A stretch of DNA of 64,000 nt from Magicicada septendecula (lineage: Eukaryota; Arthropoda; Insecta; Hemiptera; Cicadidae): the NCBI GenBank assembly GCA_034769895.1, contig JAWRYS010001514.1, forward strand, positions 124,001-188,000, written 5' to 3'. Made by a program: the position numbers and the translations under genes. Below, one piece after another: positions 36,501-48,800 of the stretch. The notes beneath the pieces are model-generated. The model had not been told where the DNA came from. It did no database searches and saw only the letters and a list, made by a program, of their open reading frames with translations. Position 1 is the first letter of the stretch. Every line of letters starts with the position of its first letter.

Positions 36501-37357
36501 GATGTTTCTCAACATTATGCTGTCTAAAAACATATTTGCGTAATTCTACTGGAAATACACATTTGAATGGATTAGCATTCCTCAACAAACATAGAAATTA
36601 CACCCCAACTGCAGATGATGTGTTAAATGAACTAATGAAAAAAAAACGTCATTTGAACATTGACATTGTATTGTGAATGCTGAAATTTCCAAAGTGTAGT
36701 GACGTTATATACTGTAGGCTACGTATATTATATATACTGTATATATTAATTTAATTACCGGTACTCGTTTTAAACAATGATTTTTCAAAACAATAATAGA
36801 CTACAGTAGAATATTGACTTGAACATTTGAGACAACTGCATTCAATTTTTTATTCAAATTGAAATTCAAATTCCTTCATAGAGTGTGGATTCATCATGCC
36901 AGTTTCATTCTTCAACCTTGGTGAGTTCCATATTGACATATTGTGTTTAATTAAATTTATTTCAATATATTTGATTGCTTCCATGGATTTTCCTGTTATG
37001 TAAAGTGTCTTACCTATTGTATACAAATAACTGTTGACTAAAATATATGATTATTGTGTAGCCTAAGTGTAATAATGGCATGTGGCACTGGCACAAGCAT
37101 TTTTATTATACAAAATAAAACAGACGTTAAAATTTGTTAAAAAATTGTAGCCTAAGGCTGTGAAAAAAATACGTTACGAAGATTTTATTAGGGTATTTAT
37201 GAATATGTTCTATTCGAATATAGTATAATAAATATACCGTAACATGTTATAATAATAATAATAATAATAATACACAAAATTTAAAATACCGATACTGTCA
37301 ATTTTAAACAATTTTAATAATGACCCCCCCCTTAACAAAATTCTGCGTACGCCACTG
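33513..37357 (+). mobile_element. Full-length hAT transposon with intact ends
   Basis: The left end CAGAGGCGTATGCAAGGGGG and the right end, reverse-complemented CAGTGGCGTACGCAGAATTT, share the hAT-type CAGNGGCGTA terminus. The element is bracketed by a perfect 8-bp duplication ATAAACAG at 33505-33512 and 37358-37365, the length diagnostic for hAT insertion. 3845 bp encloses one transposase gene on the plus strand. The ends and TSD are well preserved while the gene carries stops and frameshifts, so it is a dead copy that could still be moved by a related enzyme. Confidence 0.95.
34185..36676 (+). pseudogene. hAT transposase (TTF-type zinc finger, ZMYM1-like), broken
   Basis: Order of parts: an N-terminal low-complexity region; a TTF-type zinc finger (WLAYSEFKGESFCKFCELF, ending about 34700); a DUF4371-like catalytic region with SCFSILADETSDIS, RGQGYDGAMSMSG and VHCSAHSLNLA; ATHWLERYNSM; and a C-terminal hAT dimerisation domain with STCTNERCFSTLCCLKTYLR. 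Breaks: a stop at about 34734, a second stop just after it, a frame change at an A run near 34835, another near 35525-35545, and one at the ATGA overlap near 35960. Otherwise the coding sequence is nearly complete (about 800 codons). This family cuts and pastes DNA using an acidic triad in an RNase-H-like fold. Confidence 0.92.
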
Positions 37358-37884
37358 ATAAACAGGAATGAATTATTGAACTATTCCGATATAGAAACGT
37401 GCTTTATGAAAGTTTGATTTCTTTGTCTACTGAATATGTATTCAATTCAGAATGCGATTCTGAAAACCTGGAAGGGACGCAACATAACACTATTTTTCAA
37501 GAATGAAGAAAGAACACATACTGCCAAATATAGGTGAATTAGGGTTTTAATTTGGAACATAAAATACCAGGTTCTGAACGAGTAAACTTAAAACTGTAAG
37601 TCTGAATATATAACTTAAATTGCTATTGGGGGAGGAGAAGCAAGAATTCCACATGGGTCAATTCTACATAGACAACATTATAGTGTGATACAGCTAATTG
37701 AAAAGAGATGACCATTCTACTTTGAAACTCATAATCCATTCTAGAAATATTTTCTAAATTAACAACACAAGAGATGAACTTGAGGTAATGAAATCCAATG
37801 CAGCAGTTTTATTTATAGACGATTTACCATGGATGGGTATGACTTACAGACTACACTAAAATGGGAAGAATTTACTTCCTCTGC

Positions 37885-38010
37885 CACAAATTAAATTGAA
37901 ATGGCATGAACATCTAGACAGGATGCTGGAAACTGTGATACCAACAAAGGCAAGAAAATTTTAAAGAGAGTTGGAAGTAAAGGCCTGGACAGATGGAGGA
38001 AAAGATCTGA
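37885..38010 (+). pseudogene. Short LINE reverse transcriptase tail fragment
   Basis: The segment reads LKWHEHLDRMLETVIPTKAR and, after a frame change, an Arg/Lys-rich piece with RWR-like WTDGGKD. This resembles the LINE tail motif KWxGHVxRMxxxRxPKxAL. It is short and unsupported by neighbouring motifs. Confidence 0.35.
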
Positions 38011-38355
38011 ACCATAATATGTAAAGTACTTAATAAATGAAGCATAAATTATATAAATTACATTTTCTTTATTACTGAACTTTACAACAACAATATGATT
38101 AACAGTATAATAATAGTTTACTATAACTGAGGCTAACAGTATTCATGGGCGATATAATAATTGAGGCAATTCTGAAAAATGCAAGGAAGCCAAAACTTCA
38201 GGGAATTGACGGGTTAATAAATCCAGCTAATAATTCTGTTTTAAATTTCTCAAACTGAATATCTAGATACTTGTTTTAATACAGTTTCTAAAAATACAAT
38301 CCACTTGAAAAATAAGTGAAAGCAAATGCACAAGTAGTCATACCCCCATCTCTGT

Positions 38356-38379
38356 CGCGCGCGCGCGCACACACACACA
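38356..38379. repeat. (CG)n(CA)n tract
   Basis: A compound alternating tract, CG followed by CA. Confidence 0.93.
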
Positions 38380-39459
38380 TGCAAAATGCTTTATATACAA
38401 ACACTTGCATACATGCATTAGCAAATGCTTGTACACATAAAATAGAGTTGACTTCTCACAAATTTTGCTAGGACAGAATTAATATTTATTGTTTTTACAA
38501 ATACAAAAAATTAAACTACAAAAAAGAAAAAAATGAGATATATGATGAAACTGAGAAAAAATAGTTTTTTAGAAATTTTAGAAACTTTTAGAAATAATTT
38601 TTATTCTTGTAGCTTTTAAACAACCACAATTGGTCTGTTAAAGACCAATGAACTACACAAATTGATTCATTTCATACTATAACAATTTTTGGGACATATT
38701 GTAAAAAAAAAACATACAAAAACAATAGTTTTTGTAAATAATACTGAATATTTACATATGAAATTATTTATACATGTTTAATTACTAACCGTTTATAATT
38801 CATGTAAATAATACTGAATTCATATTTTTATATGCCCAGTTTTAAAAACAGATAGAGAACATACAGATAAAAAAAAGACACTCTCTAACATATGCACCTC
38901 TAAAGTTGTGTTTCTATAATATTTTGTTTGCATCATACTTCCAAATAAAAATGCAGTCGCTACTAAGTGCAAAGCTAAACAATGAATCACAAAATGAGTG
39001 CAATTACTCAACTGAAGTTTTATGTCCGCCTCAGATAAGAAATCTAATCACATAAAACAACACACCTTGTTTCACAGAACTTTTAATTATGCATTGTTAT
39101 TCTTTGTTTATATGGAAAATTCATCAACCATGATTCAGACGAGCATTTCATTACAGTCAGCAATTTTTAGTTAATGTTTATATGTTGTTGTGAATGATCA
39201 TAATGTCTAATCTAAAAATGAAATAATACTTTATAGTTTGTACACTAACATGGTATTTCCAGCAAAAATACCCAATGCTATCAAGTTTCAAGGTTAAAAC
39301 CTATACATGTGTCAATGTCAAATTCAAACCTCCAGATTCTTTAATGTATCACTGATCACTCTATTTGGATATTCCGAACACATTTCTCTAGTTTTAGAGA
39401 TGAATCAATTTGACACACACAATTTTGAGGGACTAGTTCAATAAAGATGGGGGGGGGGT

Positions 39460-39511
39460 TCAATATAGTACAATATAGCACAATATAGCTAGTTCAATAT
39501 AGCACAATATA
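39460..39511. repeat. Short tandem repeat, CAATATAGCA units
   Basis: Five imperfect copies of a 10-12 bp CAATATAG(C/T)A unit follow a run of G. Confidence 0.85.
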
Positions 39512-39595
39512 ACTGTCTTGTGCTATATGGTCTTAAATGACATAAAATAATCCCTACCCTTAATATGAATATTAAACAGTGGTGAAACGATTAAT

Positions 39596-41317
39596 CAGGG
39601 GCGGTTCGTTCTTAGGGCGCTAAGGCGCACGCCCCCCAGATTAAATCATATCATTAAACAACCCATTATCACTACTTGTGGAAAGTCATTACATATTTCT
39701 TTAATACTTCGGACAAGAAAATATTTTTGTATTAGATAATAGCAGAAATGTTTTCGGAACAGCATGCATTACGGCGCTCTGACAATCGCGCCCATTTCTC
39801 AATTCCCCCACTCTATCCAAAATTGAACGAAGTTGTAAGCTTAAATACGGCATTTAGACGGTCGCACCGTCGTACTCTGTGGACGGTCGCTCGGCGCGCC
39901 GGCTTCCGCGCCACGTTTAGCAGAACGTGGCGTGATTCACTCACTACAACTAATCACAGACTATTGATAATAATATGAGATTTACTCTTTTTAGTGTTTA
40001 TAGTACCTCTGGCGTGGTTAATTGAGTGTGGGGATTTGTTTAGGTTTAGGTTTAGGTTTTGAGTTTGTGTGTTTTTTTAAATAGCTTCACGAATAATTTA
40101 GGGAAATACTGTAGTGTCGAATTATTAGGTTTTGTTTTAACATTTAATCCAACATTTTAACATTCAGTGCAGGCCCTTAAAGCAATAACTTTTGCAAGAT
40201 CAAAAAATTGAACTAAAGTCATTAGGTAGGCCAACTCCTGAATGATGCAAACAGAAAATAAGAAAAGTGGGAATCGTGTTTTCAGATGGCAACTGCTTTT
40301 AAAGATGCATACAAAAAAAAAATGACTGGATCTGGGTGGCTGCGACGTTCAGAAATCTTTGTTCTGTTTTCCATGTATTTTGTTGACTCCCAGAGACAAT
40401 GGTGATCCAATAATGTTGGATGCAGCACTAGAATAAGGGATGCAAAAGAAGTACGTGACATCATTATAACTCACGTAAAAGATAGATTTACTTACACGGG
40501 TCACCTTGAAGCAGCTTCATTGATGTCCAATGACTTATTTCCACTTTTTTCTACACACTTTCCGAAAGAAAAATTCAAGCTTGTGATTCGGCATTAACCT
40601 TTCTTACAAGAAAACAAACTCCGGAGTGAATTGGAACTATTATACAGACGGCATGATTATAATATTAATGGCGCAATAAAACTTCTTAACTTTGTAGAAG
40701 AAAACAATCTTACGTCAGTTTTCAAAGAAGTGTTGATACTTCTGAAAATTGTCATAACTACCCCCATGACAACTGCCGAACCTGAGCGTTGCTTTTCGAC
40801 TCTGAAAAGACTAAAGACTTTCTTGAGAAATACAATGAAAAACGATAGACTGAATGCCCTTGCGATGTTATCTATCAACAAGGAACTTGTTAAAGAAATG
40901 AAGGACTTTGATGCTGGAAAGTTCTTTAATTTAAAGGAAAGGCGAATGGACTTTGTATATAAATAAATAGTCTTTTTAAAGTGTAGGTATCATAAAAATA
41001 ATATAATGTAAATGTAGTATATACTATTACTTTTTTTGTGGAAACAGCATAGACATTTTTGTGGACACTTTCGACAGTTAGTGGTTATGTTTATTAATAA
41101 AGCTGCTGACTCTCTACAAGAGATCACAATATTTGAGGTGAGATCAAATTTTTAAATAATCGTTGCATGCTGCACGTGTTACTATTCTTATTTTATTAAT
41201 GAATTATGTGATCAAATATTGGTGACATTTCCAATGTGCGTTAACTTCAATATAGATAAATAATTAAGAAGCCTAAAGGCCGCGCCCTCCAGCCTCTTAA
41301 GTCACGAGCCGCCACTG
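39596..41317 (+). mobile_element. Internally deleted hAT transposon
   Basis: Left end CAGGGGCGGTTCGT and right end, reverse-complemented, CAGTGGCGGCTCGT; flanked by a perfect 8-bp TSD CGATTAAT at 39588-39595 and 41318-41325. At 1722 bp it is less than half the size of the hAT at 33513 and belongs to a different family (end sequences and protein differ). A GC-rich stretch at 39850-39940, with the inverted pair CCACGTT/AACGTGG, lies in the 5' part and could be the promoter or 5' UTR. Confidence 0.94.
40240..40966 (+). pseudogene. hAT transposase remnant: zinc finger joined to dimerisation domain
   Basis: The N-terminal remnant (about 40310-40400, in one frame) reads LDLGGCDVQKSLFCFPCILF, a TTF-type finger with the CxxC pair. 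After a short gap come AKEVRDIIITHVKDRF and THFPKEKFKLVIRH, then, from 40631, GAIKLLNFVEENNL and the C-terminal hAT block TTAEPERCFSTLKRLKTFLR and NALAMLSINKEL. The catalytic core with its DETSD- and GYDG-type motifs is missing between them. Frame breaks occur near 40430 and 40595. The last 111 codons are open, so an internal deletion plus later decay fits best. Confidence 0.8.
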
Positions 41318-44300
41318 CGATTAATCATGTTTTCTGTTCATGAATACAAACATTTTCATTAATATCACTAAACTGTTTATTTGGATTCAAATGATATTAC
41401 CGTGTTACTAAAATTTGTGAACTGCTGCTCATATATTTTCATTAAGTGCAAATTCACAAAAGAAAAGCATTATTCCAAGCCTTCTAATACAGAAAGCATT
41501 TTCTTCAACTGTAAAAGATAAAAGGTTTCTTCTCTGTTTGATTTTTGTTTGGATCTGAAAAATATAAAAAGTAATATACACACAATAATGGTAACACGCG
41601 TGCTAGTAAAGGTGACTACTTCAACTTTAATGAAATGTCTGTTACCTCAGACTACAAAGAGCAATCATAGGAATGACACATCTATAATTACACTTGTTCA
41701 CAAAAAAACCACCCTGTCATTATAAATTCAACGTTCACAGAGAAAAAAAAGTCACAATACTGTTATTAGGCCACTGTGTTAACACTGGTGCTTTCAGTGT
41801 CGTAACAAAAGGCTAACAGAAAAATGCTACTAATAGTCAGTATACCACCAACAGCACATACTTAACTGGAAGGAAACAACTGCCATTCATTGTTTCTACT
41901 TTTCTAGCTTTCCTTTTACAGTTTTTCATATTTATCCATTTAAACAAATTACTTCATACACAATTAAAAATTTCATCCCTGTTTCTCTTAAAACAGCAAT
42001 ATTCACTAATTGTTAATTAATTATAAACAATAACACTAACATACATCAGTGAGTGAGTGAATTACCAAACAAAATAGCAACTGCGTGTGTAAAAGAAACA
42101 TTAAGCACAAGATTATCAAGACAAAGAATTGAATATGTGCCAAAAGGCGGACACTAGAAGGACAGAAAAGATGGCAAGATTTGTAAAAATGGAATAGATA
42201 TCACTACTTAAGTCTTGCATGTTGATGATAATAATGATGATTATATCTCACAGTCAAGCAATATTTAAGTAAAACACAAGTAAGAAAGAACGGTTTTTAA
42301 CATGCAATATCAAAAAAATAGTCTGAGTATGTATGTCATGGAGTGTACACAAGGAACTCAATATGGTGCAGCCCAAAAGAAAAAGATGGACATACAGCTG
42401 CCCTGGTGTACTATTTATGGTACTATTGTACCTTTGATATTGAAAGATAACTCGAAACAAAATCGATTGCAAAATTTATGAACACCAAGTAATGTAAAAA
42501 AAATCATGTTACCATTTAATTCTGATAAAAATCAACAAACCTCGATGAATTCCACAATGTATATATTAACACACTCAGAAATTTTGATCTGAGCGGTTTT
42601 GATCCACAGACCCTTTTATTGTAGCAGTGTGTGCAGAAATATAGAACACACGAGGGTCTGTTTATAGTGAATTTATCTGTGCACAGTACACATCTGAATG
42701 AGGTCGTTGCCTGGCAAAGGTCAGTAAATGGAGAATCAAAATACTAATTCACAGGAAAGACAAATATTTCCATGAACTGTATTAACAGGTCTCTTATGCA
42801 TACTCAAACTTCACTGTTCTCAGTAAGGTAGTTTATTCTGAAGTTAAATCATAAACCCTCTCAACTATACGTTCTTAAAGGCACATTATCTCCGTCAACC
42901 ACAGGAAAACAGTTTTTTTTTATGATTACTTATACAAAAAACAGAAATTTACAGTTCCCTATACAGATTTTTTTTATAGCTTTGTTGGTTAATATGATTT
43001 CACAAGTAGTTTAAAAATTCAGACAATAGTGTATTATTTTATCTTATTTTATCCCACCTGCATATTGTAGGAGTTGGTGCAGTAATGTTATAGTGCTGTA
43101 ACACTTTATCATGGACTACACATTTTCAACCATATACAACTACAAAAACATGTCTGATATTTCTTTTGATATGAAGTTTATTATCAGCAAAGATTAAATG
43201 CAACACATTTTCCCTTTACATATGATTATCACGTAGATTGTAATCACATAATTTTTGTTTATTATGAATTGTATAGCATTTGTCAAAAATGAATTACCTA
43301 AAGAAGATTGAAAGCAGCACCTCAAGACATTATTTTGGGTTATAAAGGCAGGTATTTTCCTGCCTGTCATTCACTAATGACATTCCTAAAACTGATTCAC
43401 TAATGCATCTAAAACTGATCCATTCCAAATAGTAAGTACAACAGAGACTGTGTGTTATTCAAACTTATGTGGCATTGTTTTTCTCAAGTCCATAATTTAG
43501 GCAGTATCTCTTATTTACACAACTTTTATTGTTTAAAAAAAAAATAAAAAATATTAAACCCTTCAACAACATGATAATGCAAGGTAGTCTGAACTGATGG
43601 GAAACTAGCAACAACAATCCACTGAAACAAGGATGGCAAAATTCTTGTAACAGATACAATACAGATACAAAATTCTCGTAAAATCGTGGTTTGATACACA
43701 GTTGTATTGATAACATAATTTACTACATATAAACATGTAAGTGTGTCAGTAATAAAAATACAGTATACAAGTCGTAGTTCTTGTCCACTAACTGAAACTA
43801 GCATACCATTTAAATATAATCAGGTAAATTTCACATGTTTATATTCCAGAAATTCTATATGCACGTCTATTCTTTAACTTCAAAAACAAATTGAAGACCA
43901 CTGTTGACATTCTAACAACGGCTGAAGTAGGTGTTTAATCAATAAGTAAGTCAAAACTATTAAGAACTAGAAAAAGATGAAGCCTACTACAGAACTACTT
44001 AAATGTTCCAAAAAGATAACCCAGCAAAACTAACTGATAACATTTATCTTTATTTACTGGTAATTTAAAACTGTTTTCTTCCTAGACTGTTTTTTGAATT
44101 GAGACCTAATTTCATTATTACTCTTCCTGTAAGATAAGATAGCAGAATTTTGAGCGCATGTACACACTTAATCACCAACACGCATAATAACAATAATAAC
44201 ACCACCTTGTGCAAGAAAAAAACTACCTGCAATATTTGTAATCATCTGTCATGTTGTAATCACGATGTTTAAAACAAAGAGAAAACTAACATTCATGTAT

Positions 44301-44459
44301 TAAAATTATTGAAAAAATTGGTACTGTTACGTGGCTGTGAAACAAGGTATTATCTAAAAGTAGTAAAATATAATTAAAAGTGTTAACAAGAGCTTAGGAA
44401 GAATTTTAGAAAATCTTGTAGTCAAGCATAACAAAACTCACTTAACAAAAGATAAGAAC

Positions 44460-44690
44460 AAACAAAGGAAATCTGGGTTGGGTTTGACCACATCTTAAAG
44501 GATGTCACAAACGAAGCCTTGAGTAACTGGACTCTCGCCAGACAAAGACCTAGAAGATGTCCTGCTAACATATACATAAAAATAATTCACAGAGGAACTG
44601 AGAAAGGCCAGAATGTAATGTGGAAAGACAAAACCATGATAGTGAAAACGAGGAAGACTGGAGACACATTGTGGAGGCCCTGTATCAAAT
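44460..44690 (+). pseudogene. LINE reverse transcriptase tail fragment
   Basis: The segment reads IWVGFDHILKDVTNEALSNW then LARQRPRRCPANIY, a Lys/Gly stretch, and, after one frame change, ENEEDWRHIVEALYQM. This is the standard end of many LINE polyproteins (RWLGHVLR...ALxW...GRRxRGRPxxTWRR...DRxxWRxxVxALY). The rest of the element is absent. Confidence 0.6.
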
Positions 44691-44904
44691 GGTAGTAAAA
44701 GTAAAATAACAAAGGGCTTTCAATGTTTCATCACACCATATCCACAACAAAATTATATCCTTTGATTACAGACTAAATGAAATTATTCAATTTTAGAGTA
44801 TACTTAAAAACTTAGAAGTTATGCAGACAATCTAGTTGTTACACAAATAATACAAGAATCAAACATAATATTTGCATTTCAAATATTATCACAGAGATAT
44901 AATT

Positions 44905-45201
44905 ATTATTACTAGCTGGGCTGTTAGGCCATGGTTGACTGTTGTTGTGGACACAAATTTTGGCCCCACCATCGGAGGCCATCTTCTATGTTAAAAAAGT
45001 ATTTGGCAGCTGTCCGCCAATTCACCCCAGTACTGAGGAAGAGACCAACTCCTCTCTACCTCAGGCCTCTACCTCAGTACTGGGTGAACCTGCGGACAGC
45101 TGCCAAACACTTTTTTGACATAGAAGATGGCCTCTGATGGTGGGGCCAAAACATCTGTCCACAACAGTCGACCATAGCCTGACAGCCCAGCTAGTAATAA
45201 T
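44905..45201. repeat. Large palindrome, about 130-bp arms
   Basis: Arms 44905-45038 and 45072-45201 are inverted copies with scattered mismatches: ATTATTACTAGCTGGGCTGT at the left, its complement at the right. The 33-bp centre contains a short direct repeat around CTACCTCAG. No TSD is certain because the flanks are AT repeats. Frames in it on both strands are by-products of the symmetry. Confidence 0.9.
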
Positions 45202-45678
45202 TTTTAACACAGAGGTATTAGTTTTACAAAGAAACAATGGGATCAATAAATCAAAACTATCATAATACAAGGTTAGATCCACAAAAGATAATAAGAAAAT
45301 TGCTGCTCCCATAATCTTATAGACATTTTTCATAACCATATTGAGAAAATTATTTTTATTTTTACCTGAAAAGCTTAGTTTTAATTACAAAGATATTCAA
45401 AGTAGCATTTATAGCTGGAAAAATGTATTTCAAATTTTTGAAAAAGAAATCTGAAAAAGCAACATTTTCGTAATACAGTATCTTACTTTATGAAATGGAT
45501 AAAAATTTTAACTTGATAATGTTTTTAGGCTGGAGGTCATTCCACAAAATGCGTGATGCATCATCAAAAAATGTAACGCTTCCACACTTCCACACTTTCG
45601 ATTCCCCACAGTCTAGAAATCTTTTGTTTACAAAACATTATCATGCTTTGATGTTTTGGTTTCGCCGAAATTCTTTAT

Positions 45679-45720
45679 GCGCACGCACGCATGTGCGCGC
45701 GCGCACGTGTGTGTGTGTGT
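45679..45720. repeat. GC/AC-GT compound dinucleotide tract
   Basis: Alternating purine-pyrimidine: GCACGC, GTGCGCGCGC, then GT units; followed by GGGGGAGAGAG. Confidence 0.93.
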
Positions 45721-48700
45721 AGGGGGAGAGAGATTTCTGAATGTTTTATTTTTTTAATAAATAAGTCAACTTTATCATTCCATCCCATAACAGACAGGGG
45801 TAGTTACTGCCTCAGAAATCTCTCCCAAAATTCCTTCTAACTTTACAACTGTAGATTACCACACACACAAACCAGCATACCATGATACATCTGTAATAAA
45901 TTTCCCTACCACATGTCTATTGTAGTAAATATATGCACAATATGTTTGTGATAGTGTATCAACAGATACTGTCATTTCTATGTCTCAATGATGATGAGTT
46001 TGAAACTGAGGGAGCACACGACTGCACAAAAACACCTCAACCACAAAAACTGGGATCTGGACTTGCACTTTTTGAGAAAGGCTCAGTTGAAGTGGATTAG
46101 CATAATATAGCTTTTAGCTACACACCACTTCTAGAAACTTGTTATCAATTTTTTCTAAATGCATGGCCTTTCAACTATAACTCTAACTCTTATAGTAATT
46201 AATTAATGTTACCAGTTAATGTTAGTTGTTATTGATAATATTAAATGCTCTTATAAAATTAAAGTATAATAAATTAAATTAACTTATAAAATTAATATTA
46301 AATAATTATAACTTAAAAAGGTATTCTGATAAGATATTCATTCACATTGTATAAACTGTAAATACAGTTGAAAAATACTGTAGGACATGTGGGTAACTGT
46401 TGCATTCTTTTATAAGTATTAGTATTTTATTGTCCGCACAAAACAGACATGTGTTAATTTCTTTTCAAAACTATAACATTATCTCTACACATTCTAGTTA
46501 CTCGTCAGTTCAAATTGCCTTGAGTCATTTTAGAACTGTGTATTTTGACGTTTGTTACAGGCATGACAGTAATGAGTAAAAACTGCACAAATGAGAGAAC
46601 CTGTATGTGACATACACATTTGTGAGAACAGAGAACACTGGAACATTCACCAATTCCAGAAAGCAGTAAGATAGGTTTCCATATACTTAAAAAAGAAAAT
46701 AACTTATTTTAAAATTTAAATGAATTTTCTTCAAACACTAATTTTGGGCTCTTTCAATGAATCTTTTTTAATTTTAATAATAATGCGTAACTCATAAAAT
46801 TCCTGATTAAAAGAGAAAAAAAACTTTCTCTATTATATCCAATATACTACACTTCTATGTCCATGTGAAGTCTTATTGTGATTAGGAAAATATTTTGTGC
46901 CCACTGATGATAATAAGCTTAATATACAAATTGATAATAATATAAACATGTTTTGTGCTTTTACATTTGATCATTCGTGTGTAACCACTGATTATTATAT
47001 CAGTTTTAACATTAATCATGTTGCTCCCATGGAAAACAAGGACTTGCAATACGATTTTCCAGATTCTGTAAACCACTTGTAAAAAACAAATTTATAAAAA
47101 TATTAATACAACCAACACCAAAGATACTAAAGTACACATTTAGGAAATTCAAAAGCATTATTTTTTATATAATGCTGATAATTTGATTTCAGCATTATTT
47201 GGCTGTTTACACCGTCACCAACACAAGCTTTGTAGTTTCATCAATTGGAATCCTCAGCGATTCAATGGAGACTAAAATCAACAACTAATGAGTAACTACA
47301 CTCGTTGTCATGTACAACGAGTAGGTAATTCTTATATTTCACTCTTACAGAAGTCTAGTACATGATTATACCTGAGGAATGTCTTCTCTTCTTAGACTTG
47401 CTTCTTTGAGATTGGTTGTTCTTTCCTTCAAAAAATCTCAGTCTGCCCAATTGTCATCTAACACTTCACATCCATATTTCTGGCACTAATGTAATACCCA
47501 AGGCAGAGCGATGTCTTCCAGTTTCACCTCTCCTCTGAATATCTCTTGTAACTCATTTGTTTTAGCCACCTCCTACTCCCTGCCATCTGTTTAACGTGGC
47601 CACACAGTCCCTCTGGACCGCTTATCACCAGGCCATTCCATCTTTCTCCTGAGGTAGGTCTTGTCCATATTTTCCTTACAAGTGTCAATTGGCATCTTCT
47701 TATATTATCGAATTTCACAATTCACATTTTACTATTTCATTTACAAGAGTATTTTCTGCTCTTATAACGTGTGATGCCTACTTCACATTTTTATACAAGT
47801 TCTCCTAACAGTTAATTTTCAAATAAAAAATAAATAAAATAAAAAACAATAAACAAGAATAAAGTAAAAAAAAAAAAATATATATGTAAGCAAAAACTAT
47901 TAACACTTTTGAAAACTTAGTTCAAATAGCAAGAGATATATAAACACGCAGACTATAAAGTTGTTAAGTCAAGTCCATGGAAGAACCAGCATTTTCAATT
48001 GTAACCAGTTGCCAATGGTGTGTTATTAGTAACTAACATGAGTTGACTAATGGGTATATTATAGATAATGTCTATTATGTAAGCAGATATTAGTGTCAAA
48101 CATAAATGTCAATATAAATTTGTGTACATTCATATCGACAATCAAACATTCAAAGTTAAACACCCCTTTTCTGATCTTGTTGTTTGTAACAAATAAAGGA
48201 GCGACTTCAGGAAAGGATTTAATAAAGAAAAAACTTCACAAAATATTGTCAGACACACTGGCCTTCTCCAAGGCCTTACAAATCTGAAGGCCAACCTGGG
48301 ACACTGCTTCCACGTTGTACAATCACAGCACAATAAATGAAGCAGCTAAAAACTTTATTTAAAGTTTACTGGAATATATCAAGCCAATAAGGAATACGAA
48401 GTGAATGAGATGATCAACAATCTCTACATCTCAAGAACCTGTGAGCTAGCTATCTCAAAATTCTATTGTATAAGGTATCTCGGCAGCTGTGCATATGGGA
48501 GGTGCAACAAACTAACAAAAATAGAGGCAAACTTAAAATTACCATTTTCATACTCTGCGTTCAGGAACATTACTGATCATGTTATTATTTATGATTAAAT
48601 AAATATGTTAATTAAGCATGGAAATTACTATGTATAAATTTTCACTACTACATCTCATAAGTAACCAGCTTCCTATCCCCGATCAAAAAGACAAATAAAT

Positions 48701-48763
48701 ACTCTCTATGAATATAATTTGTGCTCGCTGCTCTTTAAATGATTACAAAATATCTCCTGGGTA

Positions 48764-48800
48764 ACACACACACACACACACACACACGCGCGCGCACGCA
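48764..48800. repeat. (AC)n(GC)n compound tract
   Basis: AC units followed by CG units, the mirror arrangement of the tract at 787-827. Confidence 0.95.

Noticed and set aside
34185-36676. Interpretation as a host ZMYM1-type gene
   Set aside because: Terminal inverted repeats, an exact 8-bp TSD, no introns and several stops show a transposon copy.
47524-47718. Minus-strand frame with WTRPTSGERWNGLVISGPEG
   Set aside because: Composition looks protein-like, but no domain or neighbouring motif is recognised and the frame is short; possibly another LINE tail.
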